The notes under the pieces were generated by a model. The model saw only the letters and a program-made list of their open reading frames with translations. It was not told the origin of the DNA and made no database searches. From Oscillospiraceae bacterium (lineage in GTDB: Bacteria > Bacillota > Clostridia > Oscillospirales > Acutalibacteraceae): DNA of 20,654 nucleotides. Positions 1 to 7,912 of the stretch are shown one piece after another. Where the stretch lies: positions 1-20,654 of the forward strand of contig DXWE01000011.1 of assembly GCA_019417045.1 (NCBI GenBank). The letters run 5' to 3'. Position 1 is the first letter of the stretch, and each line of letters opens with the position of its first letter. A program made the position numbers and the translations under genes.

Positions 1-39
1 CTCCTCACCTGTGGAGCCGGGGCTTTTTGGATGAATGGG

Positions 40-72
40 GCGCCGGACCGGCGCTTTGGCCGGATAACCGGC
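40..72. repeat. Two adjacent small inverted repeats downstream of ddl
   Basis: Positions 40-54 form a 7-bp inverted repeat with a one-base centre (GCGCCGG A CCGGCGC). Positions 59-72 form GCCGG ATAA CCGGC. Both are followed on the plus strand by a short TTT. They lie just beyond the ddl stop codon and could help end the minus-strand transcript, but neither has a convincing U-tract in that direction. Bases 1-39 show nothing that can be called. Confidence 0.3.
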
Positions 73-86
73 GTTTCAAACGCGGG

Positions 87-1283
87 TTATGCCTTGCCGG
101 ATTTGGGGCCGAACGACGCTCCGGCCAGCAGGTTGGTGTCGTAGCTGAAGGTGAGCGCCTCGCGCTCCCGCTGCCGTTTGAAAGCGAGCGCAATCATCCG
201 GTCGAGCAGCTGGGAAAACGGGATCCCGGCGGCCTCCCAGAGATAAAACGCGAGCGAACCCGGGATGGTGTTGATCTCGTTGACCCACACCTCCCCGGTC
301 TCCCGGTCGTTTAAAAAGTCGATCCGCGCCACCCCGAGGCAGCCGAGCGCCTGAAAGGTCTGCACGGCGAGCTGCTGCACCTTTTCGGTCATGCCGTCGG
401 GCAGCTCGGCCGGGCAGCGGCGCTTCAGATCGGACATGCCGCCCGATCCCTTGCCGCCGCTTTTGCCTCCCTTGCCGCCAGACATGTATTTGTCCTGGTA
501 GCTGAGGATCTCGTGGGCGTTGAGCGGCTCCTCGCACACCGAGGGGATCGCCTCCTCCCGGTCACCGAGCACCGCACAGTTGATCTCCCGCAGGTGCGGC
601 ACCGCCCGTTCGACCAGCACGCGGGGGGAGAACTGGAGCGCGAGGTCCAGCGCCGCTTCGAGTTCGGCACGGTCGTCCGCCCTGGAGATGCCGACCGACG
701 AGCCGAGGTTGACCGGCTTTACAATGGCCGGATAGCCGACCTGCTCTTCGATCTCGGCGACAATCCGGGCGCTGTGCGCGGCGTAGTCCTGCCCCGTATA
801 GGTCTGCGCCGGCAGCACCGGCACGCCCGCCTGCATAAGCGCCGCCTTGGTCAGCAGCTTATCCATGCCGACGGCGGATGCGGTGACGTCGCACGACGCA
901 TAGGGCACCCTGAGCATCTCGAGGAACCCCATCAGCGTGCCGTCCTCCACGTTGGTACCGTGTACCACCGGCAGCGCGACGTCGAACCGGCCGACCACAT
1001 TGTCGCCGAACTTTTTCATCGGATACCGCACGAGCGCCGCCCGCCCGTTTTCGGGCACCGGCAGCACGCGCACCGCCTCTTTCAGGCAGGCGTCCATGTC
1101 GCGGAAGGAACGGATGTCCCCGAGATGCGGACCGGTGTAAAACGCGCCGTCCTTGCCGATATAGAGCGGCAGCACGTCATAGGTCTCCCGGTCCAGCGCG
1201 GCATACGCCTGCAGCCCCGAGATGACCGACACCTCGTGCTCCACACTCCTGCCGCCGAAGATCACCGCGATACTCGTCTTCAT
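87..1283 (-). CDS. ddl: D-alanine--D-alanine ligase
   Basis: Cytoplasmic ATP-grasp ligase that joins two D-alanines for peptidoglycan precursors. The 398-residue product has the N-terminal signature GGRSVEHEVS (residues 10-19, with the conserved Glu), HGTNVEDGT (108-116), the ATP-grasp segment KPVNLGSSVGIS (189-200) and the C-terminal metal/substrate segment NEINTIPGS (335-343). The omega-loop motif YQDKY (262-266) keeps the Tyr of D-Ala-D-Ala enzymes, so this is not a VanA-type D-lactate ligase. Unusual is a Gly/Lys/Ser-rich insertion right after it (about residues 268-287), making the protein longer than the usual 300-370 residues. The ATG at 1283 is preceded by AAAGGA ten bases upstream. 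The gene starts 24 bases after murF, so the two are almost surely co-transcribed. Function is clear; the role of the insertion is unknown. Confidence 0.95.
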   Translation of the reverse strand: MKTSIAVIFGGRSVEHEVSVISGLQAYAALDRETYDVLPLYIGKDGAFYTGPHLGDIRSFRDMDACLKEAVRVLPVPENGRAALVRYPMKKFGDNVVGRFDVALPVVHGTNVEDGTLMGFLEMLRVPYASCDVTASAVGMDKLLTKAALMQAGVPVLPAQTYTGQDYAAHSARIVAEIEEQVGYPAIVKPVNLGSSVGISRADDRAELEAALDLALQFSPRVLVERAVPHLREINCAVLGDREEAIPSVCEEPLNAHEILSYQDKYMSGGKGGKSGGKGSGGMSDLKRRCPAELPDGMTEKVQQLAVQTFQALGCLGVARIDFLNDRETGEVWVNEINTIPGSLAFYLWEAAGIPFSQLLDRMIALAFKRQREREALTFSYDTNLLAGASFGPKSGKA

Positions 1284-1307
1284 CGCAAACCCGTCCTTTC
1301 GTACCTC

Positions 1308-2864
1308 TCAGGTATAGTTGTCCGGCAGATCGTTTTCGAGCAGCACGGTGCGCTTGCCCGCCGCCGGCCGGCCGTTCAAGTGGTCGAGCCCCTGCTGCAG
1401 TGTGTCGCACACGAAAATCTGCTCCTCCGGGAACCCCGCCCCGAGCAGGCCGCGCTTCAGGGGCGGCGCCTGCCGCTGGCCGACCAGCACCACATAGTCG
1501 CATTTGCCGGCGGCGTAGGCCCCGAGCTCCTCGTTGAGCGCGTCCTGCCGCTCCCCGAGCTCCACCATGCCGGGGGTGACGAGCACCCGCTCGCCCTCGA
1601 ATCCGGCGAGCACATCCAGCGCGGAGCGAAAGCCCGCAGGATTGGAGTTATACGCGTCGTCGATATACCCGTTCGGGAGCAGCTCCAGCCGGTGCTTCGC
1701 GGGGCGGAGCAGCCGCACCGGATAGGCGAGCTTCTCCATCGGGATCCCGAGCATGTGCGCAAGCGCGATACAGCCGGTGAGGTTTTGCACGTTGTGCGCG
1801 CCGAGCAGCCTGGTCACAAACCGCCCGCGCGTCCCGTCCGGCGCGACGACCGTGAAAGAGCACCCACTCCCGTCCACCGCAATGTCGCAGGCGCGATAAT
1901 CCGCCGCCGAATCCACCGCCGTCCCATAGGTCGTGACCTGCGTGTTGGTCACCGGACGCCCCGCGATATAGGGGTTGTCGACATTCAAAAACACCCGGCC
2001 GTCCGCCGGCAGCGCGTCGGCCAGCTCAAATTTGGTTTTGATGATGTTCTCCACCGTGTGGAAGGTCTCGAGGTGCTGTTCCCCGATAGAGGTGAGGATG
2101 CCGATGGTCGGGTGCACGATGTCGCAGATCTCCCGGATCTCCCCAACCCCGCGCGCGCCCATCTCGCAGAGAAACACCTCGTGGGAGGGCTTCAACTGTT
2201 CCCGGATGGTGCGCACGACCCCCATCGTCGTGTTGTAGCTCTCGGGGGTGGCGAGCACGTTGTATTGAACGCTCAACAGATCGTGCAGAAAGGTCTTGGT
2301 GCTCGTCTTGCCGTAGCTGCCGGTGATCCCGATGACGAGCAGCTTCGGCTGTTCCCTCAGCCGCCGCTTCGCGTCGTTCACAAAATGGCGCGCAATCGCC
2401 CGCTCGATCGGCGCGTTAATCCCATTGCACAGCGGCACGAGCAGTACGGTGAGCAGCAGCAACAGCAACAGCGCGACCGCCGCCATGTGCACCGGCAGAA
2501 AATAGATGCCGACGAGCGCCGCGGCGGCGAGAATGCCGAAGGTGAGGAACAGCCGGCGCACCCGCCAGGTGAACCGCAGCGGCTTTTTCGCCTTTTTCGG
2601 CAGGGAGAGCAGACAGGAGAGCGCCACCCCGCCGACCGCGATCCAGGTGGCCCACGGCCGCTCGAACAGCACGAGCATCAGCGCGAGCGTGAGCAGCGCC
2701 AAAAAGCGCGCGTTCGGCAGCACCTCCCGCTCGTGCGATCGGCACCAGCCGATATATGACCTGTTCGAATAGCCGCTCAGCTGCAGCATATGGACAAAGT
2801 GGAGCGCCTGCAGGGCCACGTTGACCCCGCACAGCAGCACCAGGAGAAGTCTCGCAATATCCAA
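1308..2864 (-). CDS. murF: UDP-N-acetylmuramoyl-tripeptide--D-alanyl-D-alanine ligase with membrane-spanning N-terminus
   Basis: ATP-dependent Mur ligase that adds the D-Ala-D-Ala made by Ddl to the UDP-MurNAc-tripeptide. Of 518 residues, about 150-518 form the Mur ligase: P-loop GSYGKTSTK (182-190), the ESYNTTMG segment (208-215), a central HPTIGILTSIGEQHLE segment, and the MurF hallmark DDAYNSNP in the C-terminal third. Residues 1-145 are extra and hydrophobic, with four or five likely membrane segments (about 3-26, 53-68, 72-88, 105-123, 125-147), whereas classical MurF (about 450 residues) is soluble. The start is TTG at 2864, preceded by GGGGTG five bases upstream and only 12 bases after the hydrolase stop; there is no upstream ATG alternative near it. 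The neighbouring ddl supports MurF over MurT. Membrane tethering is inferred from hydrophobicity alone. Confidence 0.9.
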   Translation of the reverse strand: MDIARLLLVLLCGVNVALQALHFVHMLQLSGYSNRSYIGWCRSHEREVLPNARFLALLTLALMLVLFERPWATWIAVGGVALSCLLSLPKKAKKPLRFTWRVRRLFLTFGILAAAALVGIYFLPVHMAAVALLLLLLLTVLLVPLCNGINAPIERAIARHFVNDAKRRLREQPKLLVIGITGSYGKTSTKTFLHDLLSVQYNVLATPESYNTTMGVVRTIREQLKPSHEVFLCEMGARGVGEIREICDIVHPTIGILTSIGEQHLETFHTVENIIKTKFELADALPADGRVFLNVDNPYIAGRPVTNTQVTTYGTAVDSAADYRACDIAVDGSGCSFTVVAPDGTRGRFVTRLLGAHNVQNLTGCIALAHMLGIPMEKLAYPVRLLRPAKHRLELLPNGYIDDAYNSNPAGFRSALDVLAGFEGERVLVTPGMVELGERQDALNEELGAYAAGKCDYVVLVGQRQAPPLKRGLLGAGFPEEQIFVCDTLQQGLDHLNGRPAAGKRTVLLENDLPDNYT

Positions 2865-2876
2865 GAAAACACCCCG

Positions 2877-3650
2877 TTACTGTGTCGACTTTAAAAACGA
2901 GTCCAGCACCGCCGCGCACTGCGGGAACCGCTCGGCAAACGCGAAGTGACCACACCCCTCGAGCACCACCAGCCCCGCATCGGGGATCAGCCGCTCCATC
3001 AGCCGGCCGTCCGAGAGCGGGGTCGCGTCGTCCCGCTCCCCCCAGATGAGCAGGGTGGAGGCCCGGATCTTCGGCAGGCAGAGGGTCAGATCCTCCGAAA
3101 GGGCGAGCGACATGGTCTGCCGCATGAGCGGGCTCGCCTGCCGGTAGTCGGCCGAACCCAGCTTCTGCTGCGCCTTTTCGACCGCGTCCGGGCACAGCGC
3201 CCGCATGACCTTCGTGTTCATCACTTTTTTAAACGCCTTATAGCTGTACACCCGCAGGTAATAGCCCGCGCCGTGCCTGGCCGGGATCCCGGCGGCGTCC
3301 AGCAGCACCGCTTTACGCACTGCCAGCGGGCAGGAGGCGCGGCTGAGCAGCTTGATCAGGATCCGCCCGCCGTTCGAGTGGCCCATCGCGATGGCCTCGG
3401 TAATCCCGAGGGACTGCGTGAATTGCAGGACAAACTCCACATAGTCGTCCACCCTCCAGGGGACGGGCGGCTCGTCGCTGCCGCCGAACCCCGGCAGGTC
3501 GGGCGCCACCACGCGGCAATACCCGCGCAGGTGGTTGATCAGCAGCCGATAGGTCTCGGCGCGCACGCCCCAGCCGTGGAGCAGCAGCACCACGGGGCCC
3601 TCCCCTTCGTCGATATAGCAGACGCGCCGCCCGCCGATGGTCAGCTCCAT
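2877..3650 (-). CDS. alpha/beta hydrolase
   Basis: A 257-residue single-domain alpha/beta-hydrolase fold enzyme. Visible landmarks are the oxyanion-hole motif HGWG (25-28), DLPGFGGSD (51-59), the nucleophile elbow GHSNGG with Ser92, the acid in WGERDDATP (Asp207 or Asp208) and the catalytic His235 in GCGHFAF. There is no signal peptide or membrane segment, so it should be cytosolic. The ATG at 3650 was chosen because AAGGGGG lies just upstream; the longer open frame reaching 3890 overlaps the cyclophilin gene and has no comparable site. It sits 38 bases after the cyclophilin gene and 12 bases before murF. The substrate cannot be told from the sequence. A link to cell-wall metabolism is suggested only by position. 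Confidence 0.85.
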   Translation of the reverse strand: MELTIGGRRVCYIDEGEGPVVLLLHGWGVRAETYRLLINHLRGYCRVVAPDLPGFGGSDEPPVPWRVDDYVEFVLQFTQSLGITEAIAMGHSNGGRILIKLLSRASCPLAVRKAVLLDAAGIPARHGAGYYLRVYSYKAFKKVMNTKVMRALCPDAVEKAQQKLGSADYRQASPLMRQTMSLALSEDLTLCLPKIRASTLLIWGERDDATPLSDGRLMERLIPDAGLVVLEGCGHFAFAERFPQCAAVLDSFLKSTQ

Positions 3651-3688
3651 GGCACCACCCCCTTGTATTGTCAGAATCTCATGTCCGG

Positions 3689-4621
3689 TCAGCCCGCGTA
3701 GGTCGTGACGGTGACGCTCTCGATGACCACGTCGGTCACCGGCTTGTCGTTGTCGTCCGTCTCCACCCCGGCGATCGCATCCACCACGTCCATACCGGCG
3801 AACACCTGGCCGAACACCGTGTGGCCGCCGCTCTTGCGGAACGCGCCGTCGAGCGAGAGGTTGCCGCCGGTCTGGGCATACAGCTCCCACACCTCGTCCG
3901 GCACCAGCTCCGGGTAGACGGTGAGATTCGCCTCCAGGAAATCCGTCGCGGTGGGATACATGGACTGGAACATGTCGCCGTACATCTCCACATACTGCTC
4001 GTAGACGGATTCATACTGTTCGAGTACCGTGTTCACCTGTGTCTCAAAATAGTCTTTACCGACGGACTGGTCGGCCGGCGCCTGGTTGATGAAGAACTGG
4101 CTGCCGTTGGTGTCCACCCCGCTGTTCGCCATGGAGAGGGACCCGCGCAGATTCAGCAGCTTCTGGTCGAACTCATCCTCGAACGGCTCGCCGAAGATGC
4201 TCTCCCCGCCGGTGCCGTCCCCCTTGGGGTCGCCGCCCTGGATCATGAAGTCGTCGATCACCCGGTGGAAAGTCAGCCCGTCAAAATAGCCCTCTTCCGC
4301 ATGGGTGAGAAAATTCTGCACCGCTTTGGGGGCGGCTTCGGGGAAGAAGCGGATCGAGATGTCTCCCATGCTGGTATGCAGGATCGCGATCTGGTCGCCG
4401 ACCGCGGGCGCCTCCAACTGGAACCCGACCGCTTTGTCGGGATAGGCCGTGCCCACCCCGTTGTCCGGCGTCGGGTCAAACGGCTCCCCGTCGGCGGCGG
4501 AAGAGGTAGTGGGGTTCGAGGAGGGGGTGGAACTGTCGACTGTGGGTTCGGCGCTGCAACCGGCGAAGAACGTCAGGCACATGGCTCCGGCCAGCAGCAT
4601 ACACAACACATTCCTTTTCAT
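3689..4621 (-). CDS. Cyclophilin-type peptidyl-prolyl cis-trans isomerase, lipoprotein (copy 1)
   Basis: Predicted surface-exposed foldase that isomerises X-Pro bonds of exported proteins. The 310-residue precursor has a short basic n-region, a hydrophobic core and lipobox FAGC with Cys22 as the lipid attachment site, then a Ser/Thr/Pro/Asp-rich linker (about 25-60). The cyclophilin domain follows: FHRVIDDFMIQGGDP (118-132, active-site Arg120, Phe125, Met126, Gln128), SQFFIN (174-179) and HTVFGQVFAGMDVVDAI (267-283). Between SQFFIN and HTVFG lies an extra acidic, Tyr/Met-rich stretch (about 180-266) where typical bacterial cyclophilins have some 15-20 residues. The start at 4621 has AGGAAAGGA upstream with a rather long spacing. 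It is closely related to the next gene (positions 4731-5570), separated by 109 bases with no promoter that I can recognise. Confidence 0.92.
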   Translation of the reverse strand: MKRNVLCMLLAGAMCLTFFAGCSAEPTVDSSTPSSNPTTSSAADGEPFDPTPDNGVGTAYPDKAVGFQLEAPAVGDQIAILHTSMGDISIRFFPEAAPKAVQNFLTHAEEGYFDGLTFHRVIDDFMIQGGDPKGDGTGGESIFGEPFEDEFDQKLLNLRGSLSMANSGVDTNGSQFFINQAPADQSVGKDYFETQVNTVLEQYESVYEQYVEMYGDMFQSMYPTATDFLEANLTVYPELVPDEVWELYAQTGGNLSLDGAFRKSGGHTVFGQVFAGMDVVDAIAGVETDDNDKPVTDVVIESVTVTTYAG

Positions 4622-4730
4622 ATATATGGGATTCCTTTCCTGTTAGACTTCGGGCTGCCGCCCGATCGGGCCCCGGCTTCCAAAGGCGTCTTGTGGTCCG
4701 GCGGCGCTATGTTCGCGCATGAGGTGACAC

Positions 4731-5570
4731 TCAGCCGGCATAGGTGGTGATCTCCACGCGGGTGATCACCACGTCCTCGACCGGCTTATCGTCGTCGTCC
4801 GTCTCCACGGCGGCGATCGCGTCCACGACCTCCATGCCGGCAAACACCTGGGCAAACACGGTGTGGCCCTTGCCGTCCTGCCGCCATGCGCCGTCGAGCG
4901 AGATATTGCCGCCGGTCTTGCCGTACAGCTCCCACACCTCGTCCGGCACCTTTTCCGGATCGGGGTTCATCCCGCCGTAATACTGCTCAATATAGGTGTC
5001 GATGTCGGGATACTGCGTGGCAAACGACTGCCCCTGCGACTGCAACAGGTAAAAATATTCGTTCTCATACCGGGTGCGGGTATAGTAGTCCCTGCCCGGG
5101 AACTCGTCGGCGGGGGACTGGTTGATGAAGAACTGGCTGGTGTTCGTGTCCACCCCGCGGTTGGCCATCGCGACCGCACCGCGCAGGTTGAGCAGCTTTT
5201 CGTCAAACTCGTCCTCGAACGGCTCGCCGTCAAAGCTCTCGCCGCCGCTGCCCGTGCCGGTCGGGTCGCCGGTCTGGATCATGAAATCGTCGATCACCCG
5301 GTGGAAGGTCACCCCCTCGTAATACCGGCTCTCCGCCAGGGCGATAAAATTCTCCACCGCTTTCGGCGCCGCCTCCGGGAAGAGGCGCAGAGAGATGTCT
5401 CCCTTATTCGTGTGCAAAATGGCGATCCGCTCTCCCACGGCGGGCATCTCGAGCTGGAACCCGACTGCCTTATCCTTATATTTGGTGCCGACACCGCCCG
5501 AGCAGCCGCCGAGCAGAGACGCGCACAGCATGCCGGCGAGCAGGCCGGCGATCATTCTCCGAACTCTCAT
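4731..5570 (-). CDS. Cyclophilin-type peptidyl-prolyl cis-trans isomerase, lipoprotein (copy 2)
   Basis: Second secreted, lipid-anchored cyclophilin; 279 residues from the chosen start. The signal peptide ends in lipobox LGGC with Cys23. The catalytic segment FHRVIDDFMIQTGDP (89-103) carries Arg91, Phe96, Met97 and Gln99, followed by SQFFIN (145-150) and HTVFAQVFAGMEVVDAI (236-252). Like copy 1 it has a long insertion (about 151-235) rich in Tyr, Asp and Gln. The ATG at 5570 is preferred over the one at 5579, because the Shine-Dalgarno GGAAAGG abuts 5579 but lies nine bases from 5570. It shares long identical stretches with copy 1 (KAVGFQLE, GEPFEDEFD, LLNLRG, PDEVWELY), indicating tandem duplication. 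It lies 31 bases after the cytosolic copy. Confidence 0.92.
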   Translation of the reverse strand: MRVRRMIAGLLAGMLCASLLGGCSGGVGTKYKDKAVGFQLEMPAVGERIAILHTNKGDISLRLFPEAAPKAVENFIALAESRYYEGVTFHRVIDDFMIQTGDPTGTGSGGESFDGEPFEDEFDEKLLNLRGAVAMANRGVDTNTSQFFINQSPADEFPGRDYYTRTRYENEYFYLLQSQGQSFATQYPDIDTYIEQYYGGMNPDPEKVPDEVWELYGKTGGNISLDGAWRQDGKGHTVFAQVFAGMEVVDAIAAVETDDDDKPVEDVVITRVEITTYAG

Positions 5571-5601
5571 CCGAAACATCCTTTCCAAAGGCGTCCGCCG
5601 G

Positions 5602-6198
<597 letters not shown>

Positions 6199-6262
6199 GC
6201 AATGCGCTCCTTTCCAGTTGTCGCGACACAGTATCAGTATGGGTGTGATAACAGGACGTTAA

Positions 6263-7702
6263 TCAATAGGCCTTGCCCCAGACAACGAGGGATTTCGCCG
6301 GCCTGCCGCAGCACACACAGGTGTCGGCCACCCGCTCCTGTTCAAACGGGATGCAGCGCGACCCGACGCCGGTGACCTCCTTCACCCGGTCCTCGCACGC
6401 CTCGTCCCCGCACCACATGGCCCGTACAAACCCGTCCCCGTGCTCGCTGAGGGCCTGTGTGATCTCGTCCATCGTGCGGCAGGTATAGGTGCGTTTCTCG
6501 CGGTTGTCCAGCGCCTTTTGATACAGCCCGTCGTGCACCTCCTGCAGCTTTTGCCGCAGCGCCTCCTCGAGCCCGTCGAGCGGTACCACCGTCTTCTCGC
6601 GGCCCAGCCGGGTGACGAGCACGCACTGGCCGTTCTCGATGTCGCGCGGGCCGATCTCCAGCCGCACCGGCACCCCCTTCATCTCGTATTCGCTGAATTT
6701 CCAGCCGGGGGAGTTGTCGCTGTCGTCCAGCTTGACCCGGAAGGAGGGCAGCAGCCGCTCCTTGAGCTCCCGAGCCTTCTCGAGCACCCCCTCCTTGTGC
6801 TGCGCGATCGGCAGGATCACCACCTGGATCGGCGCCACCGCGGGCGGCAGCACCAGCCCGTTGTCGTCGCCGTGGGTCATGATGATCGCCCCGATCAGCC
6901 GGGTGGTCACCCCCCAGGAGGTCTGGTGGGGATAGGCCTTCTGATTGTCCCTGTCGGCGAACTGGATGCCGAAAGCTCGGGCGAACCCGTCCCCGAAATA
7001 GTGGGAGGTGCCCGCCTGCAGCGCCTTGCCGTCGTGCATCAGCGCCTCGATCGCGTAGGTGGCGAGCGCGCCGGCAAACTTGTCGCTGTCCGTCTTGCGG
7101 CCCTTGATGACCGGGATCGCGAGCGCCTCCTCGCAGAAGGAGGCGTACACGTTCAGCATCCGCTCGGTCTCCTCGATCGCCTCTTCGGCGGTGGCGTGGA
7201 TGGTGTGCCCCTCCTGCCACAGGAACTCCCGCGAGCGCAGGAACGGGCGGGTGGTCTTCTCCCACCGCACCACGTTCACCCACTGGTTGTAGAGCTTCGG
7301 CAGGTCGCGGTAGGACTGGATGATGCTCGCGTAGTGCTCGCAGAACAGGGTCTCGCTGGTGGGGCGCACGCACAGCCGCTCCTCCAGCTCCTCGCTGCCG
7401 CCGTGGGTCACCCAGGCGACCTCCGGCGCAAACCCCTCCACATGCTCCTTTTCCTTGTTGAGCAGGCTCTCGGGGATGAACAGCGGCATGCACACGTTTT
7501 CGTGCCCCGTCTCCTTGAACCGGATATCAAGCAGGCGCTGGATATTCTCCCAGATGGCGTAGGCATACGGCCGGATGACCATACATCCCTTGACGCTGGT
7601 GTACGAGACCAGCTCCGCTTTTTTCACAATGTCCGTGTACCACTTGGCAAAGTCCTCGTCCATCGAGGTGATGGCTTCCACCATCTTTTTGTTGTCCGCC
7701 AT
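6263..7702 (-). CDS. proS: Proline--tRNA ligase (type 3, archaeal/eukaryotic-like)
   Basis: Charges tRNA-Pro in the cytoplasm. The 479-residue protein has class II synthetase motifs: motif 2 region TRPFLRSREFLWQEGHTIH (151-169) and RPTSE (113-117), then the anticodon-binding domain (about 275-380). It ends in the C-terminal zinc-binding domain typical of ProRS type 3, with Cys431-X4-Cys436 and Cys462-X2-Cys465 and a terminal Tyr. It lacks the large editing insertion of the bacterial type 1 enzyme. The ATG at 7702 is chosen: GGTGGA lies six bases upstream, while the in-frame TTG at 7717 directly abuts its only GGAAAGGA. A SigA promoter lies 51 bases upstream; the 5' leader is too short for a T-box. 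This is the promoter-proximal gene of the whole minus-strand run down to ddl. Confidence 0.96.
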   Translation of the reverse strand: MADNKKMVEAITSMDEDFAKWYTDIVKKAELVSYTSVKGCMVIRPYAYAIWENIQRLLDIRFKETGHENVCMPLFIPESLLNKEKEHVEGFAPEVAWVTHGGSEELEERLCVRPTSETLFCEHYASIIQSYRDLPKLYNQWVNVVRWEKTTRPFLRSREFLWQEGHTIHATAEEAIEETERMLNVYASFCEEALAIPVIKGRKTDSDKFAGALATYAIEALMHDGKALQAGTSHYFGDGFARAFGIQFADRDNQKAYPHQTSWGVTTRLIGAIIMTHGDDNGLVLPPAVAPIQVVILPIAQHKEGVLEKARELKERLLPSFRVKLDDSDNSPGWKFSEYEMKGVPVRLEIGPRDIENGQCVLVTRLGREKTVVPLDGLEEALRQKLQEVHDGLYQKALDNREKRTYTCRTMDEITQALSEHGDGFVRAMWCGDEACEDRVKEVTGVGSRCIPFEQERVADTCVCCGRPAKSLVVWGKAY

Positions 7703-7752
7703 GGCGCTTCCACCCAATCCTTTCCAGAAATGCGAATTACATCTAACTCCCT

Positions 7753-7781
7753 ATTATACCGAAACACCCCCCGTATTTCAA
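7753..7781 (-). promoter_or_regulatory. SigA-type promoter of the proS-cyclophilin-murF-ddl run
   Basis: On the minus strand, -35 TTGAAA (7776-7781) and a perfect -10 TATAAT (7753-7758) are separated by exactly 17 bases. Transcription would begin near 7745, giving a leader of about 43 bases before the proS ATG. Surrounding sequence is AT-richer than the genes. Confidence 0.85.
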
Positions 7782-7912
7782 CCGAAAGCGAAAAGAATTT
7801 CCGAAAAAGTTCTCCTTTTACGCACGGCCAATTTGTCCGCGGAATATCGTGGTAAAGAACACCGGCCCCAAGCGCTTTGGATCTTTCGGCCGGGATCTGC
7901 GAAAGGGTGATG

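Noticed and set aside
87..1283. Vancomycin-resistance type D-Ala-D-Lac ligase
   Set aside because: The omega-loop Tyr (YQDKY) is kept and there are no vanH, vanX or vanRS genes nearby.
513..2759. A 748-codon plus-strand open frame opposite ddl and murF
   Set aside because: It is antisense to two well-identified genes, is rich in His, Arg, Pro and Gln with no domain, and reflects the GC-biased third positions of the real genes. Similar antisense frames at 6440-7855, 13942-15972 and 18753-20486 were rejected for the same reason.
7700..7717. T-box motif at proS (GGGTGGAAGCGCC resembles GGGTGGNACCGCG)
   Set aside because: The promoter lies only about 45 bases upstream of the start, too short for a T-box stem I and specifier loop, and the match touches the start codon itself, so it is probably chance.
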